DNA from: Isoetes taiwanensis
Taxonomy: Eukaryota > Streptophyta > Lycopodiopsida > Isoetales > Isoetaceae
Length of the DNA stretch: 64,000 nucleotides
Direction of reading: 5' to 3'
Assembly: GCA_021234155.1 (NCBI GenBank)
Contig: JAJEKV010000562.1
Coordinates: forward strand, 64,001 to 128,000
The notes beneath the pieces were generated by a model. That model saw only the letters and a program-made list of their open reading frames with translations, made no database searches and was not told the origin of the DNA. The translations under genes were made by a program, and so were the position numbers. Position 1 is the first letter of the stretch. Each line of letters opens with the position of its first letter. Of the stretch, positions 32,206-44,489 are shown piece after piece.

Positions 32206-32319
32206 GCGAATAACCTACTAGCCAAGACATTTGTAGAGATACCTCCACAAAATTCAGAAAAACTATTTGAGCAAGATTTGTACTTAAAATGGCAAGATAC
32301 AGGTTGCAATCTGAGCAAG
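32206..32319 (+). other. Possible exon of an unknown gene
   Basis: A 38-codon open stretch (ANNLLAKTFVEIPPQNSEKL at its start) is bounded by an acceptor (TGCATCAG) and a donor (AAGGTTTTT). Its 3' end, ACAGGTTGCAATCTGAGCAA, also occurs at 32028-32047 with the same donor context, suggesting a partial exon duplication. No family was recognised. Confidence 0.3.
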
Positions 32320-32329
32320 GTTTTTTTTT

Positions 32330-33840
32330 CTTGGCGTTTCAGAGTTCCCTTTGTTATCAAAGTCTCAAAATGTAGAAGTAGATGTTTCATGTCACGTAGA
32401 GTTTCTACATTGATTCTGCTTCTGCATTGCTCTTTACTTTATCTCTATTTCATATCTTTAACACTGCAGATTACTTTATCATATATTAGAGTTCAACAAG
32501 ATACTTAGGGCTTGCTTTGTATTGATACTTTTGCATTATCTTTTGTTTAGATTTGTTGGTTTCCTTGCATTTAGGGAAGAAACCATTCAAGTTGCCATAG
32601 GGAAGTTGTACTTACATCTGTAAGGGTGTTTTTCTGTTTCAAGCTATTTGGAAATATAGACCCAAGTTTTACTTGCTATCTCCGTCACTTTGAGACTTGC
32701 AGAGAAAAATTGCATGTGAATCATTCTACTTTTAGATAAATTCACATCATGTCTATGTGCTCTTCTGCTGAGGCTTAGATTGCACAACAAAGTTATTGCA
32801 TTTTCAAATGGGTTGCAGCAGGTAAAGGTTGCTCCATATGGCCCACATTTTCAAAAGAGCATAACACAGTTTTGCAAACTGTAGCTATATTGATTCTGAA
32901 GCTTGGCTCCTCTCATTTACTGTAACGAACCTAGTGGCCTTGGGGGCGTTGTGTTAGCAAAATACAATTTGAAACATTGTTAATAGTCTTAATAACTTTA
33001 AAAGTAAATTGGACTCTTAAATGGGGTGCTACAAAATCGTGGGCTATAGCATAATCTGCCTTAAGAAAAGTCATACAAATCGGCCTGTAGCATGCAAAAT
33101 AGGCATCTGGCGGAATGCTGGCAGCAGGATAGATCGACAGTTGGGAGTTTTTGCATTAGGCAAAATTATAGCAAATAGGATTAAATAGCATGAGAGGGCA
33201 AAAAGGCAGATTCGGCAAATAAGGCAAAGACCGGAAGGGGTTTGAAGCGAAAGGGCTTGAAGCAAGGGGATGATGATCAAATCGATTTTAAGCAGAAGCA
33301 ATCTGAAAAACTAAGGCGGGGATTCTACTTGTGTGAGGATTGGGTTGTTTATTTCTGATTTTTGTGAGTCATGGAAGGGGCAAAGCCATCTCTTGGAGCC
33401 GATTGATAGCCTGGCTCTGTAATCTGCCATACAAATTGATTGGGTCATCTGAATCCTGCTCCTTATAGTAGAAAATCGACCCTATAGCTGTAAGGTCTCA
33501 TGAAAACTGTGTCCTTCTGTCTGCTGTCCTCGAATTGCTGATCTTAGTTTCTTGCTCCAGTTGGAACGCAAAAGCCTGTCTTAAGCTATATAAATCCAAT
33601 TCGATGCCAAAGCCTGCTTTTTGGCAGAACCATCTTGCAGCATTGGCGTCCTTTGATTATGAGATTTATATGAAAGGTCGAGCTTTCTATTGAGTTTCCA
33701 GAGCCTTGGATAAGTTGGAATGATATACCGATTCCTCAATCCATGTTGTAAAGGTATGAACTGTACCTATTTGAGATGTTTGTAGTTCTAGATAAGTTTC
33801 CATTTTTCTTACGTAATTTTACATTAGCGGACAACAAGAT
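32330..33840. other. No gene recognised
   Basis: The region has intron- or intergenic-like composition with short frames only. It may be the degraded upstream part of the ABCC fragment that follows, but I could not align any upstream ABCC exon. Confidence 0.35.
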
Positions 33841-33844
33841 GCAG

Positions 33845-34189
33845 GTAACAGTGACATTATCCAATTCCTTTTGGCTTGACTTGTCAAGCCTGACGGCTGC
33901 ACAACGTGTTCATATCAGTATGTTTACATCAATATTAAGAGCTCCAATGCTCTTTTTCCATTCGAATCCGATTGGTCGTATAATAAATCGATTTGCAAAA
34001 CACAGGCGATATTGATTGCAAAACACAGGCGATATTGATTGAAGTGTTGCGATGTGGGCAAACATGTCTTTGAATATGTTTTTCCAACTTATGTCAACAT
34101 TTGTGCTTATTGGCATTGTGAATACAGTGTCACTTTGGGCAATCCTGCTTCTTTTGATACTTTCTTACGTTGCTTATGTTTATTTTCAG
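33845..34189 (+). pseudogene. ABCC-type (MRP) ABC transporter exon fragment
   Basis: The reading [20 protein letters not shown] then [20 protein letters not shown] and RFAK matches the second transmembrane domain of plant ABCC/MRP transporters, followed by GDID and STFVLIGIVNTVSLWAILLL from another frame. The family exports glutathione conjugates across the vacuolar or plasma membrane. The exon ends at a good donor (TTTTCAG / GTATTT, 34189). A perfect 23-bp tandem duplication (GCAAAACACAGGCGATATTG onwards, at 33993-34038) shifts the frame, and a TGA replaces a sense codon soon after. No neighbouring ABCC exon was found, so this is an isolated dead fragment. Confidence 0.75.
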
Positions 34190-34199
34190 GTATTTGCCT

Positions 34200-34800
34200 G
34201 TCCATAACCTGATCTTGTTGGCCTCATTCTATTGCTGGAACTATCAGATATGCTGCTTGTTTGCAATTGTCATATTTGTTTTTAGTCCAATCTTGTTGGG
34301 ACACCATATAACTGCAGTAATCACACTATCGAATCAAGCAATGCTTCTTTCCTAGTGTTTGTCTCTTTGGGGTCAAGCTTTGCATTTGCAGTGCCTTTGC
34401 ATGCTTATGTTTATATCCAGTTTGCTGTCTGTACAGTTTTTATTCCGGTTTTTGGTATGTCTGCGTTGACTTATAAGCGGTAACCAATGTGTTTGCGTAT
34501 ATTTGGGTGGCTCTTGATATGCAATGCAAGGAATTGATATTACAAAATGTACTCATAGTTGTTTGCAATGGAAATAATTTGTTCGTCTTGATATTATTGT
34601 GTTTTTTAGTAATTAATATTTAGGCCCAAAAAATTTACCTATGTTTGCTTTAGTTAGGGCCCGAAGGGCCCAAAATTTTTTTTAATATAACAATCAACAC
34701 ACAACTACCATTAACATTATTAACACAAACTATTGCATTTAACACATTTAAAATAAAATCCCCCTTAAACCCCTTTTGGTTTGGGTGTATATTCACACGG
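34200..34800. other. No gene recognised
   Basis: This is a T-rich stretch following the ABCC fragment. A short GGCCCGAAGGGCCC palindrome lies near 34657. No coding signal was identified. Confidence 0.35.
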
Positions 34801-34805
34801 GGGGT

Positions 34806-35704
34806 TACGTATATTCAGCTTTTGTCATGGGAGGCTTTTCAGACGATATTTCTGTTATACAGATGGGATCGACAAATCTGGGCTGGGGTGGCTGATTTTT
34901 TGCCATCCACTGTGCAACAACCACAGGCTGATGTGCCTATTTGGATATGTGATGCACGTCTTAAGCCAAAAAAGTTTGTTTCTTCTACGTACAGGCTGCT
35001 TTTAGATTGTGAGCCTCTTCCCCCATCCCAGCACTGGCATCTTCAGGTTCCTCAACCACAGTGGAAAAGTGTTTGGATGTGGACATGGGATAAATTGCTC
35101 CATCCTAAAGCGTCAGCGCTGCAATGGCAAATTCTCCATAGATGTGTTCGGGTGAATGTCTTGGTTCACAAGATGAACCCTAGAGTCTCAGATCGTTGCC
35201 CTCTCTGTGGCCAACGTGTTGAAACTATTGAACACTGCTTCTTCTTGTGCGATCATCTACGGCTTGCTTGGAAGTGGTTGTTCACTCTTTTCAGTATGTC
35301 TCTCACTAGCCAGGAGATCCTACTTGCACTTTATCCCCCTGTTTGGCCTAACTTGCGTAAGCGGGCATTTCATCTTGCTTCTAGTTGGATTTTGTGGTCT
35401 ATCTGGCAGAGGCGACGTTTGTGTATTTTCCAAGGTGCACACATCTCTGATCAGCAGCTTCTCCGTTGTGCTCAGCAGAAGATCACTAAAGCTTATCGTT
35501 GCTCGTCTCTAGCTGATGATAAAAAAGAGATAATTTGGCAGACGTATTTACGGTGTTCTTCTTATGCATAGACGGGTGTTTTTGCCTAGTTGGGTCAGCC
35601 TATCCACTAGGGTTTTATTTCTGTCTGTGCATTGTGTATTGTGCCTTTGTTCTTGTCAATAAAAAGAGCCTCACGTCCTTCAAAAAAAAAAAAAAAAAAA
35701 AAAA
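34806..35704 (+). mobile_element. 5'-truncated LINE retrotransposon with poly(A) tail
   Basis: The frame is open from about 34806 to 35571, with ATG at 34822. It encodes the C-terminal end of a plant LINE ORF2: WDKLLHPKASALQWQILHRC then SDRCPLCGQRVETIEHCFFL and LAWKWL, the zf-RVT zinc-knuckle region (C..C....H...C). The reverse transcriptase and endonuclease parts are absent, as expected for 5' truncation during target-primed reverse transcription. After the stop comes a 3' UTR of about 110 bp with AATAAA-like CAATAAAAAGAG and a 23-base A tail (35682-35704). The frame is intact to its end, so insertion was fairly recent. No target-site duplication was found by eye. Confidence 0.85.
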
Positions 35705-35709
35705 CCCAG

Positions 35710-36138
35710 TCCATGCTAGCATCGACATAAGCCTACTAGCCATGACATCTACCCAGGTCAATCCCTGCGGTAGTATTATCAAACCATACTAGGACATACA
35801 TCCATGATGGCACTGAGTCCTGAAACATCAAGTATTTATCTCATAACCTTCTATGTATTCAGACCTTTTGACTTTTAACCATAAACATATGATTATTTTT
35901 TATACCATACCAATCCCTTGTCATCCAACATAAATGTTTACTTCTGAGCCATGCTCACTACATCTATATCTGTGTATACCTTATAATTCCTACGTATACC
36001 AACCAGTGGCTAGGGAGGCTGAATTGAGGATTAATCCACTGCGGTGTTCAACTTAGAGTCCCCAAGTACAGGATTTCTGATTAATGAGGCAGAACTATTA
36101 AGTTTTAATTTCTTGACATGTAATACATTGTATTTTAG
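35710..36138. other. No gene recognised
   Basis: This is AT-rich intergenic or intronic sequence without a reading frame of note. Confidence 0.4.
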
Positions 36139-36734
36139 CCTTTAGCATGTGCATGTTTAATCCCAAACTCATGCATGTACGGATCTCATATTTTTATCAC
36201 TTTATGCCAGTCTTAACTATCAGCTTTTTCTGCATATGCATGTCTATTTTCAAACCTATACTTGTGTGTTTTAACCTCTATGGCTTATGAGCTACAAATG
36301 ACCCCCATTAACTCACTATATCCTTTTATGCATGTCTATGCCTCGCCATTGAAACCATGCTTAAATTGAAAACCAGCAGTCTATGATCTCTGCCACCTGA
36401 ACAAAGCTATCATCCATGTATTCCGGGTAAATTTGACCTTTAGCATGTGCATGTTTAATCTTAAACTCATGCATGTACAGATCTCATATTTTTATCACTT
36501 TATGCCAGTCTTAACTATCAGCTTTTTCTGCATATGCATGTCTATTTTCAAATCTATACTTATGTGTTTTAACCTTTATGGCTTATGAGCTACAAAGGAC
36601 CCACATTAACTCACTATATTCTTTTATGCATGTCTATGCCTAGTCATTGAAACCACGCTTAAATTGAAAACCAGCAGTCTATGATCTCTGCCACCTGAAC
36701 AAAGCTATCATCCATGTATTCCGGGTAAATTTGA
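36139..36734. repeat. Tandem duplication, period 298 bp
   Basis: Two adjacent copies begin with CCTTTAGCATGTGCATG at 36139 and 36437 and end with TTCCGGGTAAATTTGA. Differences are few (roughly three percent by eye), so the duplication is recent compared with other repeats here. There is no coding content. Confidence 0.95.
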
Positions 36735-37426
36735 CTCTGGTTCATTTGATTTATTCCCCACCACTAGACCATATCATGCCGAAAGTACTTAATATATTAC
36801 TGTTTATAGACCACTAGGGCCCGCATCTCATAATAACTGTATTCCGAACATTCAAGATGAAGACATAATGTTTAAAAGACATTGAAATAGAAATCAGCAG
36901 GATGTAGTCCTTTAGGAGATTTCAGTTAAACGTAAATTCATGGAAACCATGCCTACAACCATCCGAAAAATAAAAACCAAAATTGCAGCATGTATCATAG
37001 TATTTAGTGCCTAAGAGCACATTCATTCCAAAGGAAAGATATTTAGACACGTCTGTTTGCTGTACTAAATCATTGGGTTCAGCAGATCTTCCCTTTTCCT
37101 TGGATTCTTCATGAGTTTGACATCCATATCAGCTTGTGCATCAGTAATTCCAGTAGACAAAACCTCCAACCAGCTAGACTTGAACTTGAAATAAAAAAAA
37201 GACGACAAAAGGAAGAGAAACTTGTACCTGCAGCCAACCAACACAACATTAGCGTGATAACGGTAATGAGTGAGGGGCCAAAAGGTACCATAGGTTTCTC
37301 AGCTCATCGCTGGTCACCTATTGTAGCCTTTTTTGGCCCAAGCAAGTCTAAACAGGAAGGATATGAGCTTTTAAACATACTATAACCATCACTAGTCCAG
37401 ATTCTTACGTTACAAGCCTGTCACAA
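36735..37426. other. No gene recognised
   Basis: A plus-strand frame at 37134-37385 and a minus-strand frame at 37109-37291 overlap; neither has a known motif. Confidence 0.35.
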
Positions 37427-37925
37427 GTTACAATGATTCTAAAAGTTCTATTCTTTCATATCCGGTTATGTTAAAAGAGCTAAACCATGAGACATCTCAT
37501 CAAATACATAGACCACAGAAGTCTGATTTTAAATTAATATCGTTCACTTAATTATATTAATTATCCCTGTAAAAATTCATAAGGTCTGAGCTCTTCATAT
37601 CTGATCATAAACTAGTAAACATTAATCATTTATGCTCCATATCCTTTCAGATCTACAAAATACATCAAGTTAAACATGTTCAATGACAATCTAGTGTCAA
37701 GAATCTTGTTACAATGCTTCTAAAAGTTCTATTCTTTCAGATCTACTTATGCTAAATGAGCCTAAACGATGAGACATCTCAGCATATTCATAGACTATAG
37801 ACGTCTGTAAAAAATCAGCCAGACTAAGATCTTCATGTCTGGTCATAAACTAGCAAATATTAATTTTTTATGCTCAATAACCTTTTAGATCTACAAAATA
37901 CATCAAGTTAGACCTGTTTAAACAT
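37427..37925. repeat. Older tandem duplication, period about 280 bp
   Basis: Shared words are TTCTAAAAGTTCTATTCTTTCA, GAGACATCTCA, GGTCATAAACTAG and AGATCTACAAAATACATCAA. Similarity is clearly lower than in the 36.1-36.7 kb pair, with indels. Confidence 0.75.
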
Positions 37926-38361
37926 CACTGTACAGACATAACTCTGTTTTTAACCAGAATCTTCTCATTCATTAAACCATATTAACTACTACTGTATAGA
38001 TTCTGAGAGCCTAAGCACTGCATATCAGATCATTAAATAGCATTTGTTTATTCTTATGCACAAAGGTTTTTCAGATCTACAGTTACGGTCAATCTAAATC
38101 TGTCTAATGACTATCAGGTGACAAGAATCCTTTTGGCATCCCATTTCTGATTTCTGCAACAAGCCATCAGCCTGTGTGCCTTTCTCTCGAAATTTTAGTA
38201 GTGGTATTTAGATTAAGCACTCCAACTCTCAGCCAGAAACTCATTATATCATAACCTCATACTGCCTAAAGATGAAAACCTCAATGGAAAACATATACAT
38301 TTTGTAGTCTTAAAACTATTTTTCAGTAAAACCCAGCTATATCTATCCCATGAGAATGCTT

Positions 38362-39056
38362 TTAGACCTGATTATCTTCGAGTTCACACTCAAACTCTTC
38401 ATCTCCTTGTGTTTCTGGAACTATCCTTTTGGAGTTGCAAACATTTTGCATGTAATCTCCCTGTGCTAGTTTGTGACCAGATCTATGATTTTCAGCACCA
38501 TAGCTTTGATTATTTTGCCATGGGCGCTTCTGCCCAGCGTTTATCTCCATTGCATCCATCTCAGGTTTGCCTTTCTCAGTGTGATCAAGACAAGATCGGA
38601 ACTCAGCTGCTAGCCATTCTTCTTCCAGAATAGACTCGTTATCAGAGCTGTATGGATATCCCTGAGTCAAATTCACTGTAATATTCTTCTTCCATCCTTT
38701 CTAATAAATGCTAAATGCAGAGCCTATCTACCATATGTACCCTTGGAGGTATGTAAATCCGTTTCCAGCCTGTAAGCCGTATACTAAGGCATTTTAGATC
38801 CATAGCTTAAGATACACAAATCGATTTCGTATCCTAAAAGTTTTTCTCTCATTCTAATCTTTTATCTCCACACGCAGTATTCTGTATGCTAAAGAAAGGA
38901 TTGAACTAACCTGTCAGAGGTTTCGGCAAAAATATCCCTGTCTTTCTTGCACAATTCGTGTCTCGGACACATATCCGACACCATCTACATGGGCTACGAA
39001 ATCCTTGTTTGCCGTGGACTCAAAATCGGCTGCGCCACAATCAAGACCATTGTACC
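38362..39056 (-). CDS. Hypothetical protein, 3' exons of an unknown gene
   Basis: The last exon (about 38690-38362) follows an acceptor (ATATTACAG) and encodes a polar, acidic C-terminus with SDNESILEEEWLAAEFRSCL and GDEEFECELEDNQV before the stop. An upstream open segment (about 39056-38920) after TTTAG reads GLDCGAADFESTANKDFVAH and ends near a GTTAGT donor, but a TGA falls in frame just before that donor. The residue mix suits a nuclear regulatory protein, yet I recognise no domain. It could be a degraded gene. Confidence 0.3.
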
Positions 39057-39461
39057 CTAAAAACTCAGTTTTTAATTTTTCCTTTCCCTTTTGTATTTTT
39101 GTCTTTGAAAGGAGAAATTTAACGTAATGGTCCTATCCGCTTAGAGTGAGGTCTTAAAATCATGCCTTTGCCATAATATCTAGCTTCCAATTTTAAACTC
39201 ATCATCTCTTTTCCTTGTGCATTTTTCAAAGGGCCAGAACCTACCATAATGGAATAACCCCAAATTTTCTCCTTAAATTGCCACATATCTCCGATCTCAC
39301 CATCATATGCTTTACCTTGCAACAAGTGGCTTTCAGATTTTAGCTACATTTACCAAGTTTGGTACCTAGTCTAGAAGAATATCATACCCTTATGAAGCAA
39401 AAGACATGGGCAGAAGTCTATCATTCCCTCATGCATTAACACAATACTTGAGGTTAATTTC

Positions 39462-39484
39462 AAAAAAAAAAAAAAAAAAAAAAA
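39462..39484 (+). repeat. Poly(A) tract
   Basis: Twenty-three consecutive A residues follow TTAATTTC. This may be the tail of an old retroposed sequence; no recognisable coding part precedes it. Confidence 0.7.
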
Positions 39485-39489
39485 CTAGC

Positions 39490-41390
39490 AACTACTTTCA
39501 CTTTGATTTACAACTTTTCCCATGTATGTGTCTCTACCAACTACATTTGGCCAACATATTTTACATTTTATGTTCTATTTTGGAATAACACATGTAGTCA
39601 TTTACATTTTATATTCTATTTGGAACAATATGTGCACAATGGCATGCGTCCCATTTGTCTACTATAATCATAGAGTATGCAATAGTAAGAAATATTTGCC
39701 TCAATCTTACAATAGTCTTGACATATTAAATGCAATAATGTCCATACATTTAAACAAGCCATTGTAAAGTTGCTACTACTTTCACTCCCATTTTCAATTT
39801 TGCTCACATGTCCCGCTAATTATATATAATTACATTTGCCTAGGTATATCCATTTTGGACTAACATATGCACATCGAAGAGAACTTCTATCATTCTAGCC
39901 TATAATCTCATAGGATGTCAAATGGCTGAAACCAATGAACAACCTACATGCATACATGTTTATTATTATTATTACTAATGCAAAGCAGCAACCATATCTC
40001 CTAGACAAAAATACACCATATTAGGGACCTCCAGCTCAAAAGTTAGTTCCAAGTTGATGGGGTCACGGTAAAAATCAACGCCCAAATCCACCTGGTCGAT
40101 GGCATCATCCAGGTAAGAGGATAACCATAGGCAATCTGACATAAATGTCAAAGAAGAAGAAGATGTAGGGGGCAGATGGTCAAGGGACCAAAACAAATGG
40201 TTGAGATTGAAAGCAACGCAAAGATTAGGGTCATGGCCCTCAAACAGAAAAGGTAAGAAAAATGCTGGGTCAGATGGAACAGGGATATTTGGCGGTATGA
40301 CGGCTGGTAAAGGAGGAGGGATGTTCGGGATCAGCGGTGGGCAGAGTAAAGCTCCGAAGAGTAGATTGAGCACACATTGTCACTGAAAGAAAAAAGGGAG
40401 TGAGAACCACATGAACAAATATAGAAAAAATACCAGAAAAACATAAGAAGGAAAAGACAAACAACGAAATCAACAAAAAGTAACACACCATCGACAAACC
40501 AAGGCGAAAAAGAAGAAATAAACTAAACAAGGTCTCCAGATATGCAACCACCCTAAAAACCCCAAAAAATCAAACCTATCTAAGCAAAGCCCCCCACAGA
40601 CTTCCAAACCGACTGACAAAAGAAAAAACGAGACTAGCGGGATGGCAACATCAAAAAAGGAAATCGGCGGAGACGACCCCAACAGACCAACCAGAGGTAT
40701 AAACAAGTTCTACGCCTAAACCCCCCAACAAACACCTAAAACCTCGAAAAAACAAAAACAAAAACCATTAACTACAATATAAAAAACCAAATAACCGTTA
40801 CAAGAAACCACTACATTACAAAAAACCATTAACCATTACAAAAACCAAATAAAACCTAGGAAAGGAAATCAACCCGGTATCCCTCGGCAAAAAGCACACG
40901 TCGGGCCTGCGCAGATCGCGGTTGATAAGAGCTGGGACTACCCAGACGTGGAAACTCGGCTGTAAAAAGCTCCGATTTAGGCTGCAGAGAGATGAGAGGG
41001 GAAGGAAATATGCTGGGAAGGAATAAAGGTAAGAATCGATTAGCCAGATAAGAAGAAAATGAGAGAAACAACCAAAAACAGGTTTTGGGAGCCAAAGAAC
41101 ATGACGAATCCCACAACACCAAAGCAAATGAACAGACTAACTGGAGCAAGAACAGAGCAGATGACATAATAAATGGATCAGAATGGCTAGAATCCGAAAA
41201 CAAATAAGACGAGCACGAAAATGCTTAGAGAGAACAAGCCAAGAAAGAACGAGTGAATTCCCATTGGTTTATGGAATCGAGACTGCAAGAATACCGTGAT
41301 CCAAAAGAACTAGTAATTTTAAGCCCAATCCATCTGGAGAAATTAGAGAGCATTACCTGAATGAAAGAATAAGCAGTAAGAAAACACTGG
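39490..41390. other. No gene recognised; several minus-strand open frames
   Basis: Minus-strand frames at 40373-39975, 40551-40270, 40706-40470, 41127-40816 and 41203-40856 are longer than in the neighbouring DNA. The first contains IPPPLPAVIPPNIPVPSDPA and an acidic C-terminal part. They show no known motif; the long frames could reflect a degraded transposon leader. ACCATTACAAAAACC-type words repeat at 40765-40850. Confidence 0.3.
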
Positions 41391-41394
41391 AATA

Positions 41395-41603
41395 AGGAGA
41401 ATCCAGCTCAAAGGAAACGCCGGTGAGAAATGCTTGGAAGCTACAGGGATATATAGCAGACAGAGCAAAAGAAATCATGTGCCAAAGAAAGCTCAGGCTA
41501 AAGTTGGATCCTACGTCCAAAATAGCGTGACGCCAAAACAGATGTCCCTTTCCCCAGAATGATGGTTCTCTTCTATATAAGAACCATAGCATTCTAAGTT
41601 ATT
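41395..41603. repeat. Dispersed repeat D1, copy 2, with TATA-like box
   Basis: This is the partner of 5100-5293, ending in the same CTATATAAG and AACCATAGCATTCTA words. It is followed 20 bp later by a poly(A) tract, which would fit a retroposon. Confidence 0.6.
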
Positions 41604-41622
41604 TTGCAGGAATTAACATAAT

Positions 41623-41648
41623 AAAAAAAAAAAAAAAAAAAAAAAAAA
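41623..41648 (+). repeat. Poly(A) tract
   Basis: Twenty-six A residues follow repeat D1 copy 2. It is consistent with the tail of a retroposed element on the plus strand. Confidence 0.7.
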
Positions 41649-41649
41649 G

Positions 41650-42425
41650 CTCCACAACTCCAGAGTTCCCAAATACACAGAAAGCATAGGCCTCAATGGC
41701 CTGACATAATAAAAAATAGTATGCACAGCAACATACAGGGGTTTTTGCTGCTCACTCCGACCCTGTATTGCAAGTCGATGGAGAACTTCTGCAAGCAAAA
41801 CAACAAATAAGGCTGACTGGCGTGGCAATCTATTCTTCATATCAGATTGCGGCTCTATTGCTTCGCCATAGATGAGGCTCTCTAAAACTATTAACTAGTT
41901 GGGATACATATAATCTACATTGAACCATACCTGGGTTTTGGGTTGTCTTTCCTTTTTGTCTCTCCTCAGTGGAGCTCTAGGATACAACTTCTGCACACAT
42001 TGTCCAAACAAGAAATCTAGAGTTCGCAGGCAAATCTGGCAACAATGGCTTCAATTTGCTTCGTTTTCCTAAATATAGAGCATGCCAATCGGCTTGCAGA
42101 GCAAGAAAGGGCAATGAAGTGCAAATAAAAAGTGAGAAGTCCAAATAAAAAGTGAAACACAACACGTGTCAACCGGAGAGCCAATTTCAAAGAAAATGGA
42201 GCAAAGAAAATATTGTGGACAGAAAAGGAGACTCCATTATATAAGAGTGAAAACCAAAGTCTTAAAACCACTTTAAGTTTAGAGACACCATTATTAGTAG
42301 TTTATGGCCTACATTAACAAATGGACTACTTATATAAAGTAAAGCATTTAAGCACTATTACAAACCAAGTGAAGAAAGTACCACAAAGAACCATGATGGA
42401 TAACCATGGTAACAAACTAGCATAA
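41650..42425. other. No gene recognised
   Basis: There are short frames only. Some words (TCCAAATAAAAAGTGA, AAAAAGTGAGAAG) are doubled at 42120-42160. Confidence 0.35.
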
Positions 42426-42429
42426 TAAA

Positions 42430-42556
42430 GAAATATAACTAGTAATGGTTATTCAACACATTAACCAACTTAGTAACATTATTTCATTATATTGGTTTCA
42501 TGTAAAAAATATTGTGAAAAACTAATAATGATAAATTTTTGGGGGCCTTGTGTCAC
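42430..42556. repeat. Dispersed repeat D3, copy 1 (partner at 51585-51710)
   Basis: It shares GGTTATTCAACA.ATTAACC, TATTGGTTTC.TGTAAAAA and GGGGCCTTGTG with 51585-51710, in the same orientation. Confidence 0.65.
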
Positions 42557-42559
42557 ATC

Positions 42560-43600
42560 TAATTTTGTTTACTCTTAAGTATACTAGTTCTCTTTTTTTT
42601 AATTCTTCCCTTAGGGGATGAATATGTAACTTCAAAAGTTTTTTTTTTCGTTTGTTGTTACTATATATTCATGTATATCAAAACATATATTAATCATTTT
42701 GTAATTTTTCTTTTTCCTTTTTTTTTGTTCTACGCCGCAATCTGGTTACGGCTTTTTGTGCCACATCCCGTTGTAAGTTTTTCCTCCGCCGTAGATTTTC
42801 GTTGCCTTCCTCTCCAAGCAAGCCCAAGAAATCCTCCTCTGCAAGCATCACAAGGGTTTGGAGTTCCTTCCAGTGCAATCAAGATCATCAATACGCCAGA
42901 CATATCGATGATGCCAGTGTTGCACTGAAATTGCCTTATGTTCAAGTAGATCGGCCTACGAAATGCATCTACGCCATTCAAAACATGCATGTGCCACTGT
43001 ATACAGTTGTAGACAATGATTTTTGCAGTTGTGGGAGAAAGCCTAGATGGCTTCAAATCAACCTAATTGAGCAATAAGGTCGCCCAACCAACAGCCGCCC
43101 TCTATTGCTCTAATCTAAAGCCGGCTTTGCCCTAAAATCAAAGCTCAAAGACTTGCGCCCTGTTCTTGCATCGCCGAATTCAGACTGCCCTGTTCTTCTT
43201 GGATCGATGGTCGGCAATGAATAGCGAATATGGAGCGCATGCCTTTTAGGCATGTATAAAATTCCAGAGAACAAATGGATTTCATAGCAAAAGGCCTTGC
43301 CACAGACACTTCGATTTCCAGTTTTGCAGCAAACATCTGTCTTGCATCCAGACCAGGTAAGTTTGCGGCCATATTGGCATCCCATAAATCCGACCAGACT
43401 ATTTCCGGCATGGTACGACCACATTTCATATTTCTTCTGCTATAACATGCAGATTCGATCTGTCTCAGCCCTTTTAGGGCGGCCATTCAGGCGCCACTGC
43501 CACTACCACAGTAACATGAATTTTAAAACCTAAATCGATTTTTGCAAAAAACCTTTACAATTTCCAAAAGTAATTTGGCATACGTAAATCACACAATTTA
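42560..43600. other. No gene recognised
   Basis: Open frames on both strands (for example 43486-43145 minus, 42802-43077 plus) overlap one another and lack known motifs. The region may be the degraded upstream part of the LRR fragment. Confidence 0.3.
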
Positions 43601-43609
43601 AATATCATT

Positions 43610-44001
43610 GTGGGAAAGATGTCCAGATTCCGTTAAAGGAGACCTGTGTTTGATGCCACAAAGGAGACGCTGGCGCAGACCTGTTTTTGATGCCACAAAG
43701 GCATCGAAACCCTCAATACCCTGGTTTATCTCGGCCAGTTGGAGCAGGACATTACATCCCACAGAATGGGTTCAATGCAACATTTTCTATTATGAGAGGA
43801 AATGCATCGCCGATGCAGAAGCTGCACCTGTCAAATAACAAATTTACAGGAGCTATTTCAGGCCAGTTTTGTCTCTTGGGGAACCTCTCCCACTTAAATC
43901 TTTGCAGCAGCGGATTTGGAAGTGTTCTGATGGATAGTTTCATCAACTGCACCAGTCTAGAGGTACTTGACCTAAATAGCAGAGAGGAATTTAAAATCTA
44001 A
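43610..44001 (+). pseudogene. Leucine-rich repeat (receptor-like) fragment
   Basis: From about 43808 the frame reads MQKLHLSNNKFTGAISGQFC, then LLGNLSHLNLCSSGFGSVLM and FINCTSLEVLDLNS, giving two plant-type extracellular LRRs (LxxLxLxxNxFtGxIp). The frame then ends at EEFKI. Plant LRRs of this type occur in receptor kinases and receptor-like proteins at the plasma membrane. No signal peptide, transmembrane segment or kinase is present. TTTGATGCCACAAAGG is repeated just upstream (43649-43699). It is an isolated fragment and surely not a working receptor. Confidence 0.65.
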
Positions 44002-44004
44002 ATA

Positions 44005-44354
44005 TGAATTTAAATTTAAGTTTTTTTCTCTAAATTTCAAATATTTCACGGTAAACAAAGCTGCCAAGAACAAGGAGCAAAGAGCTTTAGCTTTTTAAAA
44101 GACAACTGAATATTGTACTTTGTAATTTCTAAATTAGAGTTGGAACATAAGATCCTACGAAGTTGCTTCACATCAATCTAGAATCACTTGGCTATTGCAG
44201 AGGAAAATGTTGGACGTTAACTGGGGTCTAACTACACAGTTTTGAATAAGAGAAATGTTCGCGGCGGCCTTGGCCGCCGCGATAAATTTCTTGTACAACA
44301 TAAATATTTAGTAAGGCAAATCACACATCGGCTCTAGCGTTTGTCGTTCTAACA
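44005..44354. other. No gene recognised
   Basis: The short palindrome CGGCGGCCTTGGCCGCCG lies at 44261-44278; otherwise there is nothing of note. Confidence 0.4.
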
Positions 44355-44480
44355 AAATTTGACATGGCACATGATGTATTGAAAGGGTTATCTCACTTCC
44401 ATTAAAGGGAGGTAAAAACACACAAAACTGCTTTGCCTCAACAACGCTAGGCACATGTTCACTAGTAATTCTTTAAAATA
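44355..44480. repeat. Dispersed repeat D2, copy 1
   Basis: It shares ACATGGCACATGAT, TTATCTCACTTCCATTAAAG and ACACACAAAACT with 50940-51095 and 53040-53255. It is a family of unknown class. Confidence 0.7.
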
Positions 44481-44489
44481 ACAATAACA

